A stretch of 64,000 nt of DNA from Odobenus rosmarus divergens (taxonomy: Eukaryota; Chordata; Mammalia; Carnivora; Odobenidae), in contig NW_004451012.1 of assembly GCF_000321225.1 (NCBI RefSeq), forward strand, positions 913,818-977,817, read 5' to 3'. Under the pieces are notes generated by a model, which was given only the letters and a program-made list of their open reading frames with translations, made no database searches and was not told the DNA's origin. A program made the position numbers and the translations under genes. Below, in pieces: positions 1-12,239 of this stretch (position 1 is its first letter; every line of letters begins with the position of its first letter).

Positions 1-222
1 GTAGTTATTTTATAATGTTTTACAATTCACAGCTTTATAGTTTGATTCAGATTTTGGGGGGCAAGTAAACAAAAACACTTCCAAAGATTAGAAATGGAAA
101 TTCATGTTGCCCAATTTATTTAATGAAGCTAATTAAAACTTTAGTATGAAAATCAGAAAGGGTACCGTGAAAAATAAAAATGTAAAAGCAATCTCAATCA
201 TCAGCATAGATGCAAATTTCTT

Positions 223-315
223 TTTTTTTAATAATTTTTTATTGTTATGTTAACCACCATACATTACATCATTAGTTTTTGATGCAGTGTTCCATGATTC
301 ATTGTTTGTACATAT
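223..315 (-). mobile_element. Very short 5'-truncated L1 3' end
   Basis: Antisense carnivore L1 3' end (TTATTGTTATGTTAACCACC onward) preceded by a T-run. It is flanked by perfect 14-bp direct repeats GATGCAAATTTCTT at 209-222 and 316-329. Only about 93 bp of L1 were inserted. Confidence 0.9.
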
Positions 316-1479
316 GATGCAAATTTCTTAAACATGATTTCTTGCAAATGAAATTCATATATCTACACATATCGTAAGCAGACGGGATATATTCTGGGGA
401 TAAAATAAAAGTTTAATATTAGACTATCAAGTTACAGTGTAAGCATGTCAGTAAGTGAAAAACTGATAATATTAAGTCCTAAAAATTTCAGAAAACTACA
501 GAAAAATAATTCCTTAATGAGTTAAAAGATATCACTTTCAGAAGAGCAAAACATTACATTGAAAGGTGAAAGCTTTAAAAACCTTTCCTGAAAAATAAGA
601 AAAAGAATCTCATTAATATTATTTGAGTGTTTTTTTCTGATAGTCCTGGCACTATAATAAGCTAATAAGATAGTTTAAGAATTATGAGCAAAAGAATGAA
701 AAATTTCATACTCACAAATGATACAGTATTACTAAAAATAGGAGAGTTCAATAAGGTTGCTCAATATACAAGTAAATTGCACTTCAATGTACCAACATAA
801 TTAGCTACATATATAATGTTACAAAAAAATTTAAAATAACAACAAATTCCTAAGATTTCTGGAAGTTAACCTAAGAAAATATGCACGTGATCTTTATGAA
901 GAAAAGTTATAAAATTATATTAAAAATGTCTTAGATACCCTTGTAAAATGAAAACATATACCACGTCCATGTATAGGAAGATAAGGTATCACAAATATAT
1001 CAGTTACAGTTTTTTTCTATGAAAACATTGGAATTCAAATCAAATACTAATATGAATTTTTATGTAATTTAATAGGATGTTTGCATGTGTAACTGGTTCC
1101 AATGTGTATATCAAAAGGCACAAGACAAGCAGTATGCAACACAATCCTGAGGAGGGAGAATATGCAAGACTTGCCCTTTCAAAATCAAGACATCATAAAA
1201 CTATACTAATTAAGTCAGTGTTTGATTGGCTTGGGGTTGACAGTCTGTCCAATGGAATAGGATAATGATCCTGGAAACAGAACCCATGTACAGGAAGGAT
1301 GATGCATGACAGAACTGGTAATGGCAGATGAGTATAGGAAGGATGGCTGCTCTGTGAGTTATCCTAGAATAATTGGTGTTCCTCATTAAAAGGCAAAAGG
1401 AGGAAAAAAAAGGTTGGAAAGATTCTATACAGAGTAAATAATAAGCAATTCTGTCTTAGGCAACTGGCAAAAACAAATG

Positions 1480-1545
1480 TTTTTAAGCAGGAGAGTGGCA
1501 TGATTTGATTTGTATTTTAAGAGTTACTTCCTGTCCTTACCGGTG
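1480..1545 (-). repeat. Probable L2 fragment
   Basis: A stretch reading AGCAGGAGAGTGGCATGATT, then a TTTTAAGAGTTACTTC-like part, resembles the reverse complement of the L2 3' region. Confidence 0.45.
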
Positions 1546-4500
1546 TCTGTTAAAAGAATTTTCCCTGCTGATAATCTATTTCCATTTGCTGGTGAAAGGA
1601 AAATAAGTGATTATAGGTGTTGTGTTTCCTTTCAAAAAGATTGTTAATTGCTTTCAGAAAAAATTTATTCAACTATTTGACTAGTTCTCAGCTTTCTTTG
1701 CAATCATCTATTTTCTTAAAATCTGCCTCTGTAGCTCATTTTTATCATACATTTCCTTTGGCTAGACTGAGAGGTGTCCACCAATCTTAAACTGAATACT
1801 CTGGCTTTTGATTTCAGTATTGGTTTGTAAATTTTTTTTTTGCATTATACGATTAATACCTGCTCTATAAATTATGTCATCTATTTGTAGTCCATGGACT
1901 AATCAATTGTGAAAATCCATGAAAGAAACAAATATTTCATAATTTATTTTGAAATATGCTTAGTTCCCACAAAAGCATTTTCAAAAATGGCATGAAACTT
2001 TAAATTGCCAGGAAAAAACCCCACAGCATTTTAAGAACTATGAGTATTTAACAAAACCTGGCACATAGTAAACAGTGTGTAAATATTAATTTTCTTCCTT
2101 GCTCCTGCTTTATTAGTAGATATTAAGCTAATTGGGATGAATTTAAATGGATTGTAAAAAAAAATTGGATTTTAAGGTGAATAAAATGCAATTTGTAGAA
2201 CATGGAAGTATAAAGTATTAAACATGTAGAGTATTTTGTGGTGATAAAATCCAAGCTCTTTCTAGAAATAATACAGATGAGAACTAAGTCACAGAGAGTT
2301 TCTGTAGCTAATACATGGTTGCTGATCTAACTGCTGGTAGAACAAAGAATCAAGACTTAATGTTTCTTAATAAACAGTCTAGTATATCTTCCTATATGAA
2401 TTATATGTAAGTGTTATATATATAGTCTTTTCTCACAGTATTTCATTTAATAGAAAATTTTGCATATACACAGCTATCACAGATGTTCACTATTATTTTC
2501 TAGATATTGCTTCCAAGATGCATGAAATAAATAAAAAGCCATTTTGCATTTTAGTTGTGAATTATTTAACATTTAGCTAGTAATTCATACTCCAGAAAGC
2601 AATACATTATCACTCTCTCTTTGAATTATTATTCATGGATTACACTGATATTAATAATAATTTATTGGAAGTAGGGTTAAATAATATATGTCCTTTATTT
2701 AAACTCTTCAGTTATTTTGGAGTCCTTATCAAACTATCTTGTAAATAAGCTTGGTATTCAGTTTTCTCCATAAGATTCCAACTTTCACATTTAATCTTAC
2801 ATGTAGAATGCTAACTATGAAAAAGAGTCTCTTCTTTAAAATCTGTTTGGTAGTTCGTGATCTACTAACCAAGAAACCAAAAAAAAAAAAGGTTCAGCCT
2901 GAGAATCCTGTACTCTTTAAAATTATGTATTTTATTCAAAGGAAAATATACTGCTGGAGTAGTTGTTTATAACTTATCAAAGAATTGAATATTATACACA
3001 TGAGTTTTATTTTATTCTAATTTAAATATATATGCTTCGGAGTCTGTATTATATTCGTCTAAAATATATTCTATTCTTCTAATCTATTTAAAACCCTTCT
3101 TTGTATAGTAGGGGAGGGCAGGGTTATTGACTTCTGATTTTTCACTAAAACTGGTTTAAAATTTCCTTTACCTTCATGCAATGGGAATGGCTATGGGTTA
3201 CTATGCACTGGAAAAATCAAATAATTAGGTGTCAAAAAAATTTTGGCAACTCTCCACCTAGCAAAAATTAAGTTTTAAATATTTTGTGTGTGTGTGGCTA
3301 GACTCAGCCTTATGCTCAATATGTGCTGTTAGAAATGAAGGCAAGAACTACCTTCTCAGAAGAAGCAGATGCAGGAAATTGAAGATGAATGAGTTCTAGC
3401 TTGGACATGTAATAGAGTAGTTTGAGTCTTTGAGTCTGACAGTCAGCTATTATTTGACAGGAAATAAGGCATGAATCTGGCGAAATACTGGGATTAGATT
3501 TTGAAGTATTCTTCCAAGCAGAATACCAATTTTGTTCACTATGAACCCCTCCCCACAGGTCTCAATGGAAACTCACCCCATCCCCCCCAGTGGAAAGCTT
3601 CATCAGTGACCAGTTCTAACCAGTTAATTGCTAGCAAAGGTTCATTCTACACTTGGGAAAATTCTTTCTTCCTCTCTTGAAAATATAGGAAACTGAGTGC
3701 TTGGACACAAATGTGGAAGTAGGTCATTTAAACTACCACTTCTCACCATATTAGAATCAGAAGAAAACAAGCCTGAGATTAAAACTTCCCATGTGAATAG
3801 CAGAATGGAGAAACACAGGAAATCTAGGTCTCTTATGAGGAGGAATGAGCTGAGCTTTTTAGAGTCCATCTGAAAGCCCACCTTATCCTTGAACTTGCTT
3901 TTACTTATGCCATTGAATTTCTTTATTGCTGAAGCTACTTTGAATTGGGCTTTCTGGTTATATGTACCAAAAGTATACGGACTCATTCATAGGTATAATT
4001 ATAATATGAGGACATACAATTGAGATAAAGACTCTTCTGTTTGGAAAAATGAAAACTGAAAGACAGGAACTTATGATTTAATTCTAGATAATGAAAACTG
4101 TATGGCATTATTATTTTACTCTAGCCCATCATTACTGGAAATAGTCTCTATAGTTAATCTTTCTTCACAAAACTGGTTTGGTGCTTACTATCACCACTCT
4201 TTTTATTTGACTAAGTCTTTGCTAATAATGTAAAATAAAATCTGTATTCATACATGTGAATAGGAAACATTAGAAATATGGTCAAATTACTGACTCTTAT
4301 GTAAAGTATTTCCTGATTTTTTTATCCAAACATAACAGAATTCAATGTTCCAAACACATTTAAACAAAAACAGCTATAGTTTCTATAAGAGACAGTAAGG
4401 TTTCACATGCTTAGGAAAATCAGGCACTTGGGACAGAAGAATGAACCAAACATATATGGCTCTTGACCTCATATAGCTTACAAATGGGTGCCTGTGTGGG

Positions 4501-4744
4501 TTTTTATATAAAGCGCTGGTCACATGATGACAAAGCCACTTAAGTTTTAAAAATTAGTCCATAAAAAGATAAAACATAACAAAATTAAAAGTGTTTTTGA
4601 GTTTGCTGTCGGTTGGACTGTATCTTTCCAAAGCACTTAAAAATAAATAGTAGTTACTTAATTTCACCAATGTTGGGTCTATTCATGTTGTAATATTAGT
4701 TTTTGTCTGAAAATAGTTTATTCTCTTTCACATTCTGAACTTTA

Positions 4745-4938
4745 TATATTTTCTTAAAGATTTTGTTTATTTGACTGAGAGAGAGCAGCGAGAGAGGGAA
4801 CACAAGCAGGGGGAGTGGGAGAGGGAGAAGCAGGCTTCCTGCTGGCAGGGAGCCTGATGCAGGGCTCAATCCCAGGACCCTGGGATCATGACCTGAGCTG
4901 AACGCAGACGGTTAACTACTGAGCCACCCAGGCACCCC
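4745..4938 (-). mobile_element. Carnivore tRNA-derived SINE (SINEC type)
   Basis: Antisense copy running from AAGATTTTGTTTATTTGACT to GAGCCACCCAGGCACCCC, which is the reverse complement of the tRNA-like head. It is flanked by 16-bp direct repeats beginning CACATTCTGAAC at 4729-4744 and 4939-4954. Confidence 0.93.
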
Positions 4939-6313
4939 CACATTCTGAACTTTAAATCAAATGGATATTTTTCTCCATTCCCAGTTCATTCAAATAAATG
5001 GCTGAAACCTTTTTAAATTATTTAACATGTGAAATTTTATTGTACTGTGCATTCAACATCCTTATTAAACACTACAAGGAATAAAGATCTGCTTATTTCA
5101 CATAACTAATGTAGTTAAGATATCAAAATTGAATGCACTTTGTTAATATTTTCAATCTTTGAGCCTCACTGATGAAATTTTTATTAAAAAAACCCTATAT
5201 GCTTTTATGTCTACAAAGCACACATGTTTTCTGGAAGTATTTTGAAGTGTCTTCTTTCTAGCTAAAAGAAGAAATTCTTTGAAATTAGGTGATTATTTCC
5301 TTAAAGTGTTTTACAGGTTTGAAAACTTAACACAATATTTCTAAAGGTTTATTGAAAATTTAAAATTAAAAAAATGCTCCACATAGAACATAAATTCTGT
5401 AAAAGATTTAAAGTATATATAGAGTTTTAAAAGTATTATCTTATGGTAGACAGCAAACTAAAACTCACAGTTTCATGAGTAATCTTTTGTATTAATTGTA
5501 AAAAATAATTTGGAAGTTTTAAAGGGAGTTTATGTGTCTATGTATCACAGAAGGAGGAGCAGAAGGGAGGAAGTGAAAGGAGATAACTAATATCCATTGT
5601 TACAGGAATATAATCAAACAATCAGTCAAGTTTTTATCAAACAAAAGTAACTTTTAATAATGTAAAGTAACTTATTCAGAGAATAAACTAACTAGGTTTC
5701 ATTAATCATATATTTATAAATTTAAGAAATGTCAATTGTCAAAGTATTTTACTCTAAGTGTCTATATTTCACTTGAAAGATTGAGGCTAATTAAAATATG
5801 GTCATTCAGAAGATGAAAAAGGAAAGAGAACAAAGGAGTGATGATTTTTAAGGAAGTGCAGATAAAACAGTAATGCTACAAAAAGATGACAGTTCCTTTA
5901 CTTTTCAGTAAGCTCTTATCAGCCCTCAAAAGTCACCCAATTAAATTAGCAACAATGACATAAATCATAATTTGGTACCAACATGTTATATGTACAGTGA
6001 ATAAGGACATCTTTAGAAAATGTTCCTATTTCTGTTGACCTGTAACATAAAGTATAACTGAATGCACTGTTAAAGATTAAACATCTAGACATCCCTGCCT
6101 TCCAGTGAGATTTGATCATGAAGCCCCCAGTACATAGGAATTAATGGCATACCACTGTGACTATGGCAAAGGAAACAGGTGCCTGGGCTAGTAACAGGCA
6201 GAAAGGAGTCAAGTATGAGCCACTTCCAAAGGTATTATGCTGATGTTAATGTGAAACCCAGCTATTGAATATTCAGTTCCAACCTAAATTTTATTTTCTT
6301 TCTGACTCCACAG

Positions 6314-6504
6314 AGTTCAGTTGTGCTTGTTATCATGGAGATTCCTATCTAGAATTTCAGAATGTGTTGTTAAATCCACAAAATAACATATCACTAGAGT
6401 TTCAGACCTTCAACTCCTATGGACTCCTGCTCTATCTCAAGCAAGACTCAGATTCAGTAGATGGGTCTTTTATTCAATTATATATTGAAAATGGTACTTT
6501 AAAG
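6314..6504 (+). CDS. EYS: EYS internal exon (human exon 27 by recollection): end of EGF-like region and start of laminin G domain 1
   Basis: The exon is 191 nt. It follows a pyrimidine-rich acceptor ending in CCACAG and precedes a near-consensus donor AAAG|GTAAGT. It starts with two bases that complete a split codon (phase 1 intron before it), encodes 63 codons and ends on a codon boundary. The peptide opens FSCACYHGDSYLEF. The two cysteines close the preceding EGF-like module, and GDSYLEF is the usual first beta strand of a LamG domain; ISLEFQTFNSYGLLLYL and GSFIQLYIENG are typical next strands. Two N-glycosylation sequons are visible (NIS and NGT). EYS is a secreted, proteoglycan-like protein around photoreceptor cilia, and its loss causes retinitis pigmentosa in humans. 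The open frame continues upstream into intron, so the boundary rests on the AG and on family fit. The alternative is another EGF/LamG protein, but the match to remembered EYS is strong and the 191-nt length agrees with the human cDNA numbering I recall. Confidence 0.88.
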
Positions 6505-6794
6505 GTAAGTCATTACATTTATTTCATTTAAAGGAATTTTAGAAAGTTCTGATTCTTCTCTTTAGTGGTTATTGTCAAAATAAAACTATCTTAAATTATC
6601 TTTTACAATCACCAGTAGGCTGTATGCTCTGTTTTTGTAATTTTGTGTTCAGTATTTATATATCAAAATAGTATATACTTCGAATAGCTTTCATTCTCTT
6701 CTCTATATTTTTAACCTTTTTTCCACTCTGATGTTTCCCTGTATCCCAATGACAGTAACTGCTACCGTTTTTTATAGCTTTAATGGAAGATGTG

Positions 6795-7107
6795 ATCTGG
6801 GGAGCCCCAAAATTTTTTCAGAGGATCCATAAGGGAAAAACTACTTTCATAAAAATTGTTATTTGCCTTTTTCACTCATTCTCATAAATGTACAGTGGAG
6901 TTTTCCAGAGGGTCCATGGCATATGATGATGTCATCTTTCTGATCACTAATGTAATGTGTACTACACATTTTTGTATTTTAAAAATGTCTGTTTTAATTT
7001 TTAATATTACAAATATTGATACCACCCAGTAAACAAAAACTCTTTGGGGTCCTCAATAATTTTTAACAGCACAAAGAGGTTCTGAGATCAAAAAGTTTGA
7101 GATCATG
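6795..7107. mobile_element. hAT-Charlie-like DNA transposon fossil
   Basis: Contains CAGTGGAGTTTTCCAGAGG and CTTTGGGGTCCTCAATAATT, and ends CAAAAAGTTTGAGATC. That end resembles a hAT terminal repeat of the CAGTGGTTCTCAAACTTTTTG kind in reverse. It is non-coding and internally deleted. The family name is a recollection. Confidence 0.6.
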
Positions 7108-7574
7108 GATTTAACACTTGGTAGTCTTTATAACAACCTTTTTTAAAAGTCCAAGATCATACAGCTACCAAACACTAAATTATAAAGCTGACTTTGAGTT
7201 GAAAGTGTATGCTCTTCTTTCAACACCATTATACCTTAACAAATCAATTCATATTCCTGTGGTAAATATCCAGATTTAGTAAGTCATCAAACTCATCACT
7301 GCAGTAAGGTAATTAACTCAACACAGCCTAATATATGAAACATAGTACTATATTTTTATCTATCATTTCTTTTGTGATGTGATTTAAATATGTGAATTTC
7401 CATGAAAGGTTGATTTATACCTTATAATTTAAGTAAGCCATATTCCAGTTTGATTTTCTTTAAATGTTCATCTTTCTTAAGTATTACAACACACATACAT
7501 TATTTAGTACAGAGTCTGATGTCGTTAATAAATACCAGCCAGATGTAGCAGTTAGTAATAGTAGTAGTTTTATT

Positions 7575-7760
7575 CATTCATGTATGTGTTCACTCATTCA
7601 TTGAACATTTATCTATTACCAGTCATTTTGCCAAGTTCTAAGGATGCAGTGGGAAATAAAATACTCTTTGTTTTCCTCATACTGTTTCCCATTGATTACA
7701 GATAATAATAGGAACAGGTGAAACAGGAGTAAGAAAACAGAATTATGTAATAAATAGAAA
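7575..7760 (-). repeat. L2 3' end, antisense
   Basis: CATTCATTGAACATTTATC followed by a degenerate 'tactatgtgccaggcac' block and CTAAGGATGCAGTGGGAAAT is typical of the reversed L2 3' end. Confidence 0.6.
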
Positions 7761-8324
7761 ACCGTAATGAATCATCAAACATCAGTCTTACCCTTAAAGT
7801 TTGCTGATCCCTGCTCTATAGCATTTTCCTCAACTAAGACCAAAATTTTCCATTAATTTGATAATCAGAAAAAATCTGGAGACCAAATGTAAAAAATTAT
7901 AAAACACATAATATTGAGCATTGGCCACATTTAAAATGTTTCTCCTCAGCACATTTTTCTGCTACAGACTCAACTCCCATTAACTGAGTGTCTATCTCAG
8001 CTAGTTCCTCTCACCACTGTGGACATCTCCAGAGACATTATGAGGAATTACCAGAGACTTGCAGGACTGTGGATGAAAATGTTTTATGAAACGATGAATC
8101 ACGGGAGACTTCTTTCACTTTCAAATGGATAAAAATAAATTCACAATAGGTCAAATCAAGACATTGAGGAATTATTAAACCATAATGGGTGAAAAGATGT
8201 GTAGAATTTCTTTCCTTTAGATTTTATGACAAATAATATATATTGATATGTCTGTAATAATAATTACTGTCATTTATTGAATTGAAATTATGTGTCAGGC
8301 TCCATTTTAAGAAAATTTATTAAG

Positions 8325-8540
8325 TTCATGGGCTCTGGAGCTAGACTTAGAGTTTGGAGCCCAGCTCTGCCACTTAGGAGCTTTGAGACCTTGCAAGTCA
8401 CTTAAGCACTTTGTGTTTAAATTTACTCATTTGTAAAATGAGGGTAATAAAGATTGTTGTGAGGTTTAAATTAGTAAATGAACAAATGGTGTGAAGTAAA
8501 TTGAGTACAATGAGTAAATAAAGTAAATGCATATAAACAC
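8325..8540 (+). repeat. MIR SINE (ancient mammalian)
   Basis: TGGGCTCTGGAGCTAGACTT, then CCAGCTCTGCCACTTAGGAG, GACCTTGCAAGTCACTTAAG, TTGTAAAATGAGGGTAATAA and GTTGTGAGGTTTAAATTAG follow the full MIR order. Confidence 0.85.
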
Positions 8541-9579
8541 GTAGAAAGATGTCTGGGACATATTAATCAAATGTGAAGTTTAGGTATTTTCTCTCTGCAT
8601 CTCACAAAAATCTTCCTTCTCACAGAGTTTGGTATTATACATGCTCTTGGAATTCTTTTAAGAATGGTAGATAAGGAATTTTTCCTTTGCTGTGTAAATG
8701 CAAAATTCATGTTCTTTCCACTCACATCACTGCTTCCTTGGAATGATTTAAAGGAAATTTCAGTGTTATCCTATCTTCATGATTTAAAGATTTTCCTTGT
8801 TCTATTATGATTTGCAAGACTATGCTCCAATTTCTTCATCTATTTTAAAAGTATAATCATATGTGGAATGCATTTACATTACAATTTTCACAAAAAGACA
8901 TATTTATGGTTGAACTTGTATAGCGATCATAATTTAAGACCTATTCTAGAAATGCAGAATTATTAGTGAAATGTTTTCATTTTTTTTAGGAAATTTAAGT
9001 TTTAGGAAAGTTTAATAATATGAAACTTAATTTTTATTTTAATTTAAAAAAATTTTTTGGAACAATTTTGAAAAACATTTTATTGGCTCTTTCTAATAAC
9101 AAGTAAGTAAGTACATAGATAACGTACATTGTTGGGACTCAAACACCAGTTCCCAGACTTATAGCTGTATCGCAAATCACTGCCTTCCTGGAGAGAGGTG
9201 AACCACTTCACCTCAGTTTCCACTTCATAGATCTTTGTTTGTTTGTTTTTTAATTTTGTTTTGTAAGGAAGCAATCAGTCATTACTTATAAGGTGTTTTA
9301 AAAAATCCGTGATGCAGAGTAATCACTCAATAAATAGTAGTTACTTTGTGTGTATATATACATATATCTCAATATATTGTAAATATATATATCATAAAGG
9401 AGTTATTTATAATAAAAGAAAAATTCAAGTAAGAATAATAGAATTGTCCATTAAATATTTTATATATGCTTCATTTTGACAGCCCTGAAGATAATAGGGA
9501 ATTAATAAGACTTAGTAGTACATGAACAAACATTTTCTGATATATTTGAACAAATTAAGGAGACTAACCTCCTTACACA

Positions 9580-9622
9580 TGCACACACAAACACATGCAC
9601 ACACAAACACACACACACACAC
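9580..9622 (+). repeat. CA-rich microsatellite
   Basis: Repeated CACACAAACACATG units pass into a pure (AC)n run. Confidence 0.9.
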
Positions 9623-10155
9623 TGTTGGTCACTACATTATCATTTAAGTTTAGAAAACTATCTTCACTAACAATGTGGAACCCCAAATATATATAAGAAG
9701 CAGCTAAATCATTATTTGTGCTATTAAAAATATTAAATGTTCTCTCTGGTCACATCGGTTGAATTGTGTCATATAACTAATATACATGCAGGCATAGGCT
9801 ATTAAGCGGGTGAATAGACCACTGCAGCCCACCCTGTGGAATGCCCAGGGGGTCCTGTTATAGACATGATCTGCCCCCTTTTAAACTATAACTCAGTTGG
9901 CTCAATTAGTAGTAATCTGACAAAGACCCCCCCTCCGCCCAAGCCTCGGGAAGCTTAGAATAAATGGTTAACTTCCATAATCTTTAAGGTTCCTTTCCTT
10001 GGACATTAATATCACCCTCTAGATTGTATTCACTGGTCTTCCTGTTGCTCAGTTGGTAATATCTAAGGAAACTTGCCAATAATACTCACTTTCTGCTAGC
10101 AGAAAAAGCTGTCTTTCTCAAACATGTTCCCCAGAATACTGGTATAGAAACCAGA

Positions 10156-10234
10156 ATGTATGTGTGTGTGTGCGTGTGTGCGTGCGTGCGTGTGTGCACG
10201 CGCACGCATGCACACACATGCATACACATGTATG
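10156..10234. repeat. 79-nt uninterrupted alternating purine-pyrimidine tract
   Basis: A (TG)n block rich in CG steps passes through GTGCACGCGCACGCATGC into a (CA)n block, with no break in purine-pyrimidine alternation from 10156 to 10234. It is roughly self-complementary around its centre. It is a candidate Z-DNA or cruciform former and lies about 205 bp before the EYS exon at 10440. ORFs read through it are artefacts. Confidence 0.9.
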
Positions 10235-10439
10235 ATGCTTGTATGTGTATATAATACACATTTATGTATTTTAATTCTAGCCTTTATTGGTTGTATACCT
10301 TGCACTATCACTTCTCTAAGTTTCAGACTCCTTGTCTCCAAAGCAATATAAAAATCATTAGTAAATTCTAAGTCCAATACAAATATAAGGTGTTAATTTC
10401 ATAGTGAAAAACTGAAGAAAACCTTTTTTTCTCTTATAG

Positions 10440-10528
10440 TACGACTTTTTCTGTGCTAGTGAAGCAAAATTGAGAAGCATTCACGCTATTAAAGTAGATG
10501 ATGGACAGAAATCTACACTGCTCATCAG
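10440..10528 (+). CDS. EYS: EYS internal exon (human exon 28 by recollection): middle of laminin G domain 1
   Basis: The exon is 89 nt. It lies between a strong acceptor (CTTTTTTTCTCTTATAG) and a donor CAG|GTAATA. It begins in phase 0, exactly as the previous exon ends, and gives 29 codons plus the first two bases of an Arg codon. The peptide begins YDFFCASEAKLRS and ends DDGQKSTLLI, which is the middle of a LamG sandwich; the 'DDGQ.-.LLI' motif is the usual strand before the outer loop. One cysteine is present. The human exon is 92 nt as I recall it, so this copy is one codon shorter, in frame, near residues 13-18 (SIHAIK against human SINTTVR). A 79-nt alternating purine-pyrimidine tract ends about 205 bp upstream. 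No stop or frameshift is present, so the exon looks functional. Confidence 0.86.
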
Positions 10529-11288
10529 GTAATATATGCCTTTTTTTTTTTTTTTTACACTTAATATCATAAGTAACAAAGACTGTTCCTCTGGATATTG
10601 ATTTTGCCTTTTAAAGTCGAGGTTATTGTGATTAGTATTCACATGCGCTTGGATGCAAATTGATGTTTAGCAAGCCATTCTGTCTTTTCTCTATGTCCTA
10701 AAATAGTACTGAGGAAAGAATGTTATAGGGGTTATATTGTCAATGAAGTTATATAAGCAGCTTTACAAAGAAGCCATAAAAGATTCATATTATTTTCAAA
10801 TTAGAGAAATCATAAAAAACAAAGTGGTATTTCTTTTAATAAGCAAAGTTAACCATGTTCACTGTGGAAAATTTGGAACATTCAGAAAAACATAAAGAAG
10901 AAAATTAAAATGATTCATTATACCACAGTCAAGGTAGAATAATGAACATATGTTTTACTATATTCCCAAAAGCTGTGATTGAAGACGACTCTATCCCCAA
11001 GCCTTCACCAACATCAGGTATCATTTTGCCAATCTGGATAAGTGAAAATGACATTTTTCCCTTAATTTTCCTTCTTTGATTTATCTTAAGGCTTAATTTT
11101 TAATATAGAATTAATGCCTTTATATTATGCATTTTGCCTCCCTACGCTTTTTTTTAAAATTAAATGGTGCTTTAAAACACATACCACAGTCCTAATCCAG
11201 TATGTAGACTAAAATTAGTTATTTGGTTGTGACAATAGGTTATTATTTAGTGATTATAATTATGTATTTAAAACCAATAAAGAGGAAA

Positions 11289-11332
11289 GCAGAGACCAAA
11301 GCAGAGACCAAAACAGAGACCAAAACAGAGAC
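11289..11332 (+). repeat. 12-bp minisatellite, about 3.7 copies
   Basis: Units GCAGAGACCAAA, GCAGAGACCAAA, ACAGAGACCAAA and a partial ACAGAGAC stand head to tail. Confidence 0.92.
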
Positions 11333-11914
11333 TGGGAAAGAAGTTATTTGAGAGTTTTTAAGGATATTCTACCCTCCTTCAGTCAGAGCTTCCCAAATTC
11401 TATCTTCTGGAAGAATTTCATATTTTTGTGGAAAACTGACCTAAAAACAGTCTACTCTCAACTAAATTGAGGAAAGGCTACATCACACATACCTCCTTTG
11501 CTCAAAATGCACAGGACCTTTTTAAGATCTCTAAGATGCTATTTTATAAAGTGTCATTATCTTTGCTTAACTCAAAATATGAGCACAGAATCCTTTAATA
11601 TTTTTCTTTAGCATTTTAACCTCTTGAGTAACTAATGTTGGGGACCCTGCACTTTGGGAAATGCGATCTTAGCCAAGATAACAATTTTCCTGGACAGAGA
11701 CTACCATTATCTGGAGGGGAAGCAGGTGTATGAGTATTAGGGCAGCAGTAAAAATAAATTATGAAAGACATATTTTGCCCCATCAAAGATAGATAAGAAG
11801 TGATATAAGAAAAGAAGGGTACACCAGAAGAACCTTTCCTGGCCTGCAGTATGTTGAAAAAGTGATAAAAAAAAAAATCATTGAGAACACGGTAATCATA
11901 CTTAAAGTTGATTA

Positions 11915-12060
11915 AGTACCAATTATGTGTCAGGTAGTAATTTTATTACATATATGAATTTATTTGTTGTTAAGAACAATTCTGATTATTATCTACATCT
12001 CCCAGATGCAAAACTGAGACATAGATAAATACAGAAAAGGACATAGTTAAAAAAAACGGC
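11915..12060 (+). repeat. Ancient MIR-class or L2-class repeat
   Basis: ACCAATTATGTGTCAGGTAG, then a degenerate TTATTATCTACATCTCCCAG and CAAAACTGAGACATAGATAA match the common ancient repeat that reads 'tatgtgccaggcac...attatccccattttacagatgaggaaactgaggca'. Confidence 0.55.
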
Positions 12061-12239
12061 ACAATTCTAAGGCTGCTCTTATTCCAAACCTATGAATAAG
12101 TTTTAAAGCATAGACCTTATGGACCCATGCTATAGAAACATAATATAATCTGATCTCTTAACCCTAAAGGAACTGCTATATATTTAAGATAAGAATTATA
12201 ATTGACCTGCCCAATAAAGGACTATCAGTAGTAAGAACA

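Larger units (their letters stand above)
1..6313 (+). other. EYS: 3' part of EYS intron 26
   Basis: This is AT-rich intron with no exon that I can support. It holds a very short L1 insertion (223-315), a probable L2 scrap near 1480-1545 and one SINE (4745-4938). A MIR-like stretch lies around 2225-2340, weakly supported. The 114-codon minus-strand ORF at 3642-3986 has no recognisable domain, no supporting promoter or splice context and low-complexity composition; I read it as chance or old repeat. The last 25 bases form the polypyrimidine tract and AG of the exon at 6314. Confidence 0.75.
6505..10439 (+). other. EYS: EYS intron 27 (3,935 bp)
   Basis: Bounded by GTAAGT and TATAG. It carries a hAT-Charlie-like fossil (6795-7107), an L2 3' end on the minus strand (7575-7760), a MIR (8325-8540), a CA-rich run (9580-9622) and the 79-nt alternating purine-pyrimidine tract (10156-10234). 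The stretch 7110-7250 looks like the tail of another MIR. Between 8540 and 9580, and between 9640 and 10150, I see only AT-rich unique-looking intron. Confidence 0.8.

Noticed and set aside
3642..3986. 114-codon minus-strand ORF
   Set aside because: No domain, no splice or promoter context and poor composition. Likely chance or old repeat in intron 26.
6265..6313. Open frame extending upstream of the first EYS exon
   Set aside because: It is in the polypyrimidine tract before the CAG acceptor. The frame is open by chance and does not fit EYS before the Glu codon.
10160..10351. Cys-rich overlapping ORFs on both strands
   Set aside because: They are translations of the alternating TG/CA tract and have no coding value.
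11289..11332. Regular short repeats suggesting an array such as CRISPR
   Set aside because: The 12-bp units are contiguous with no spacers, in a mammalian intron. It is a plain minisatellite.
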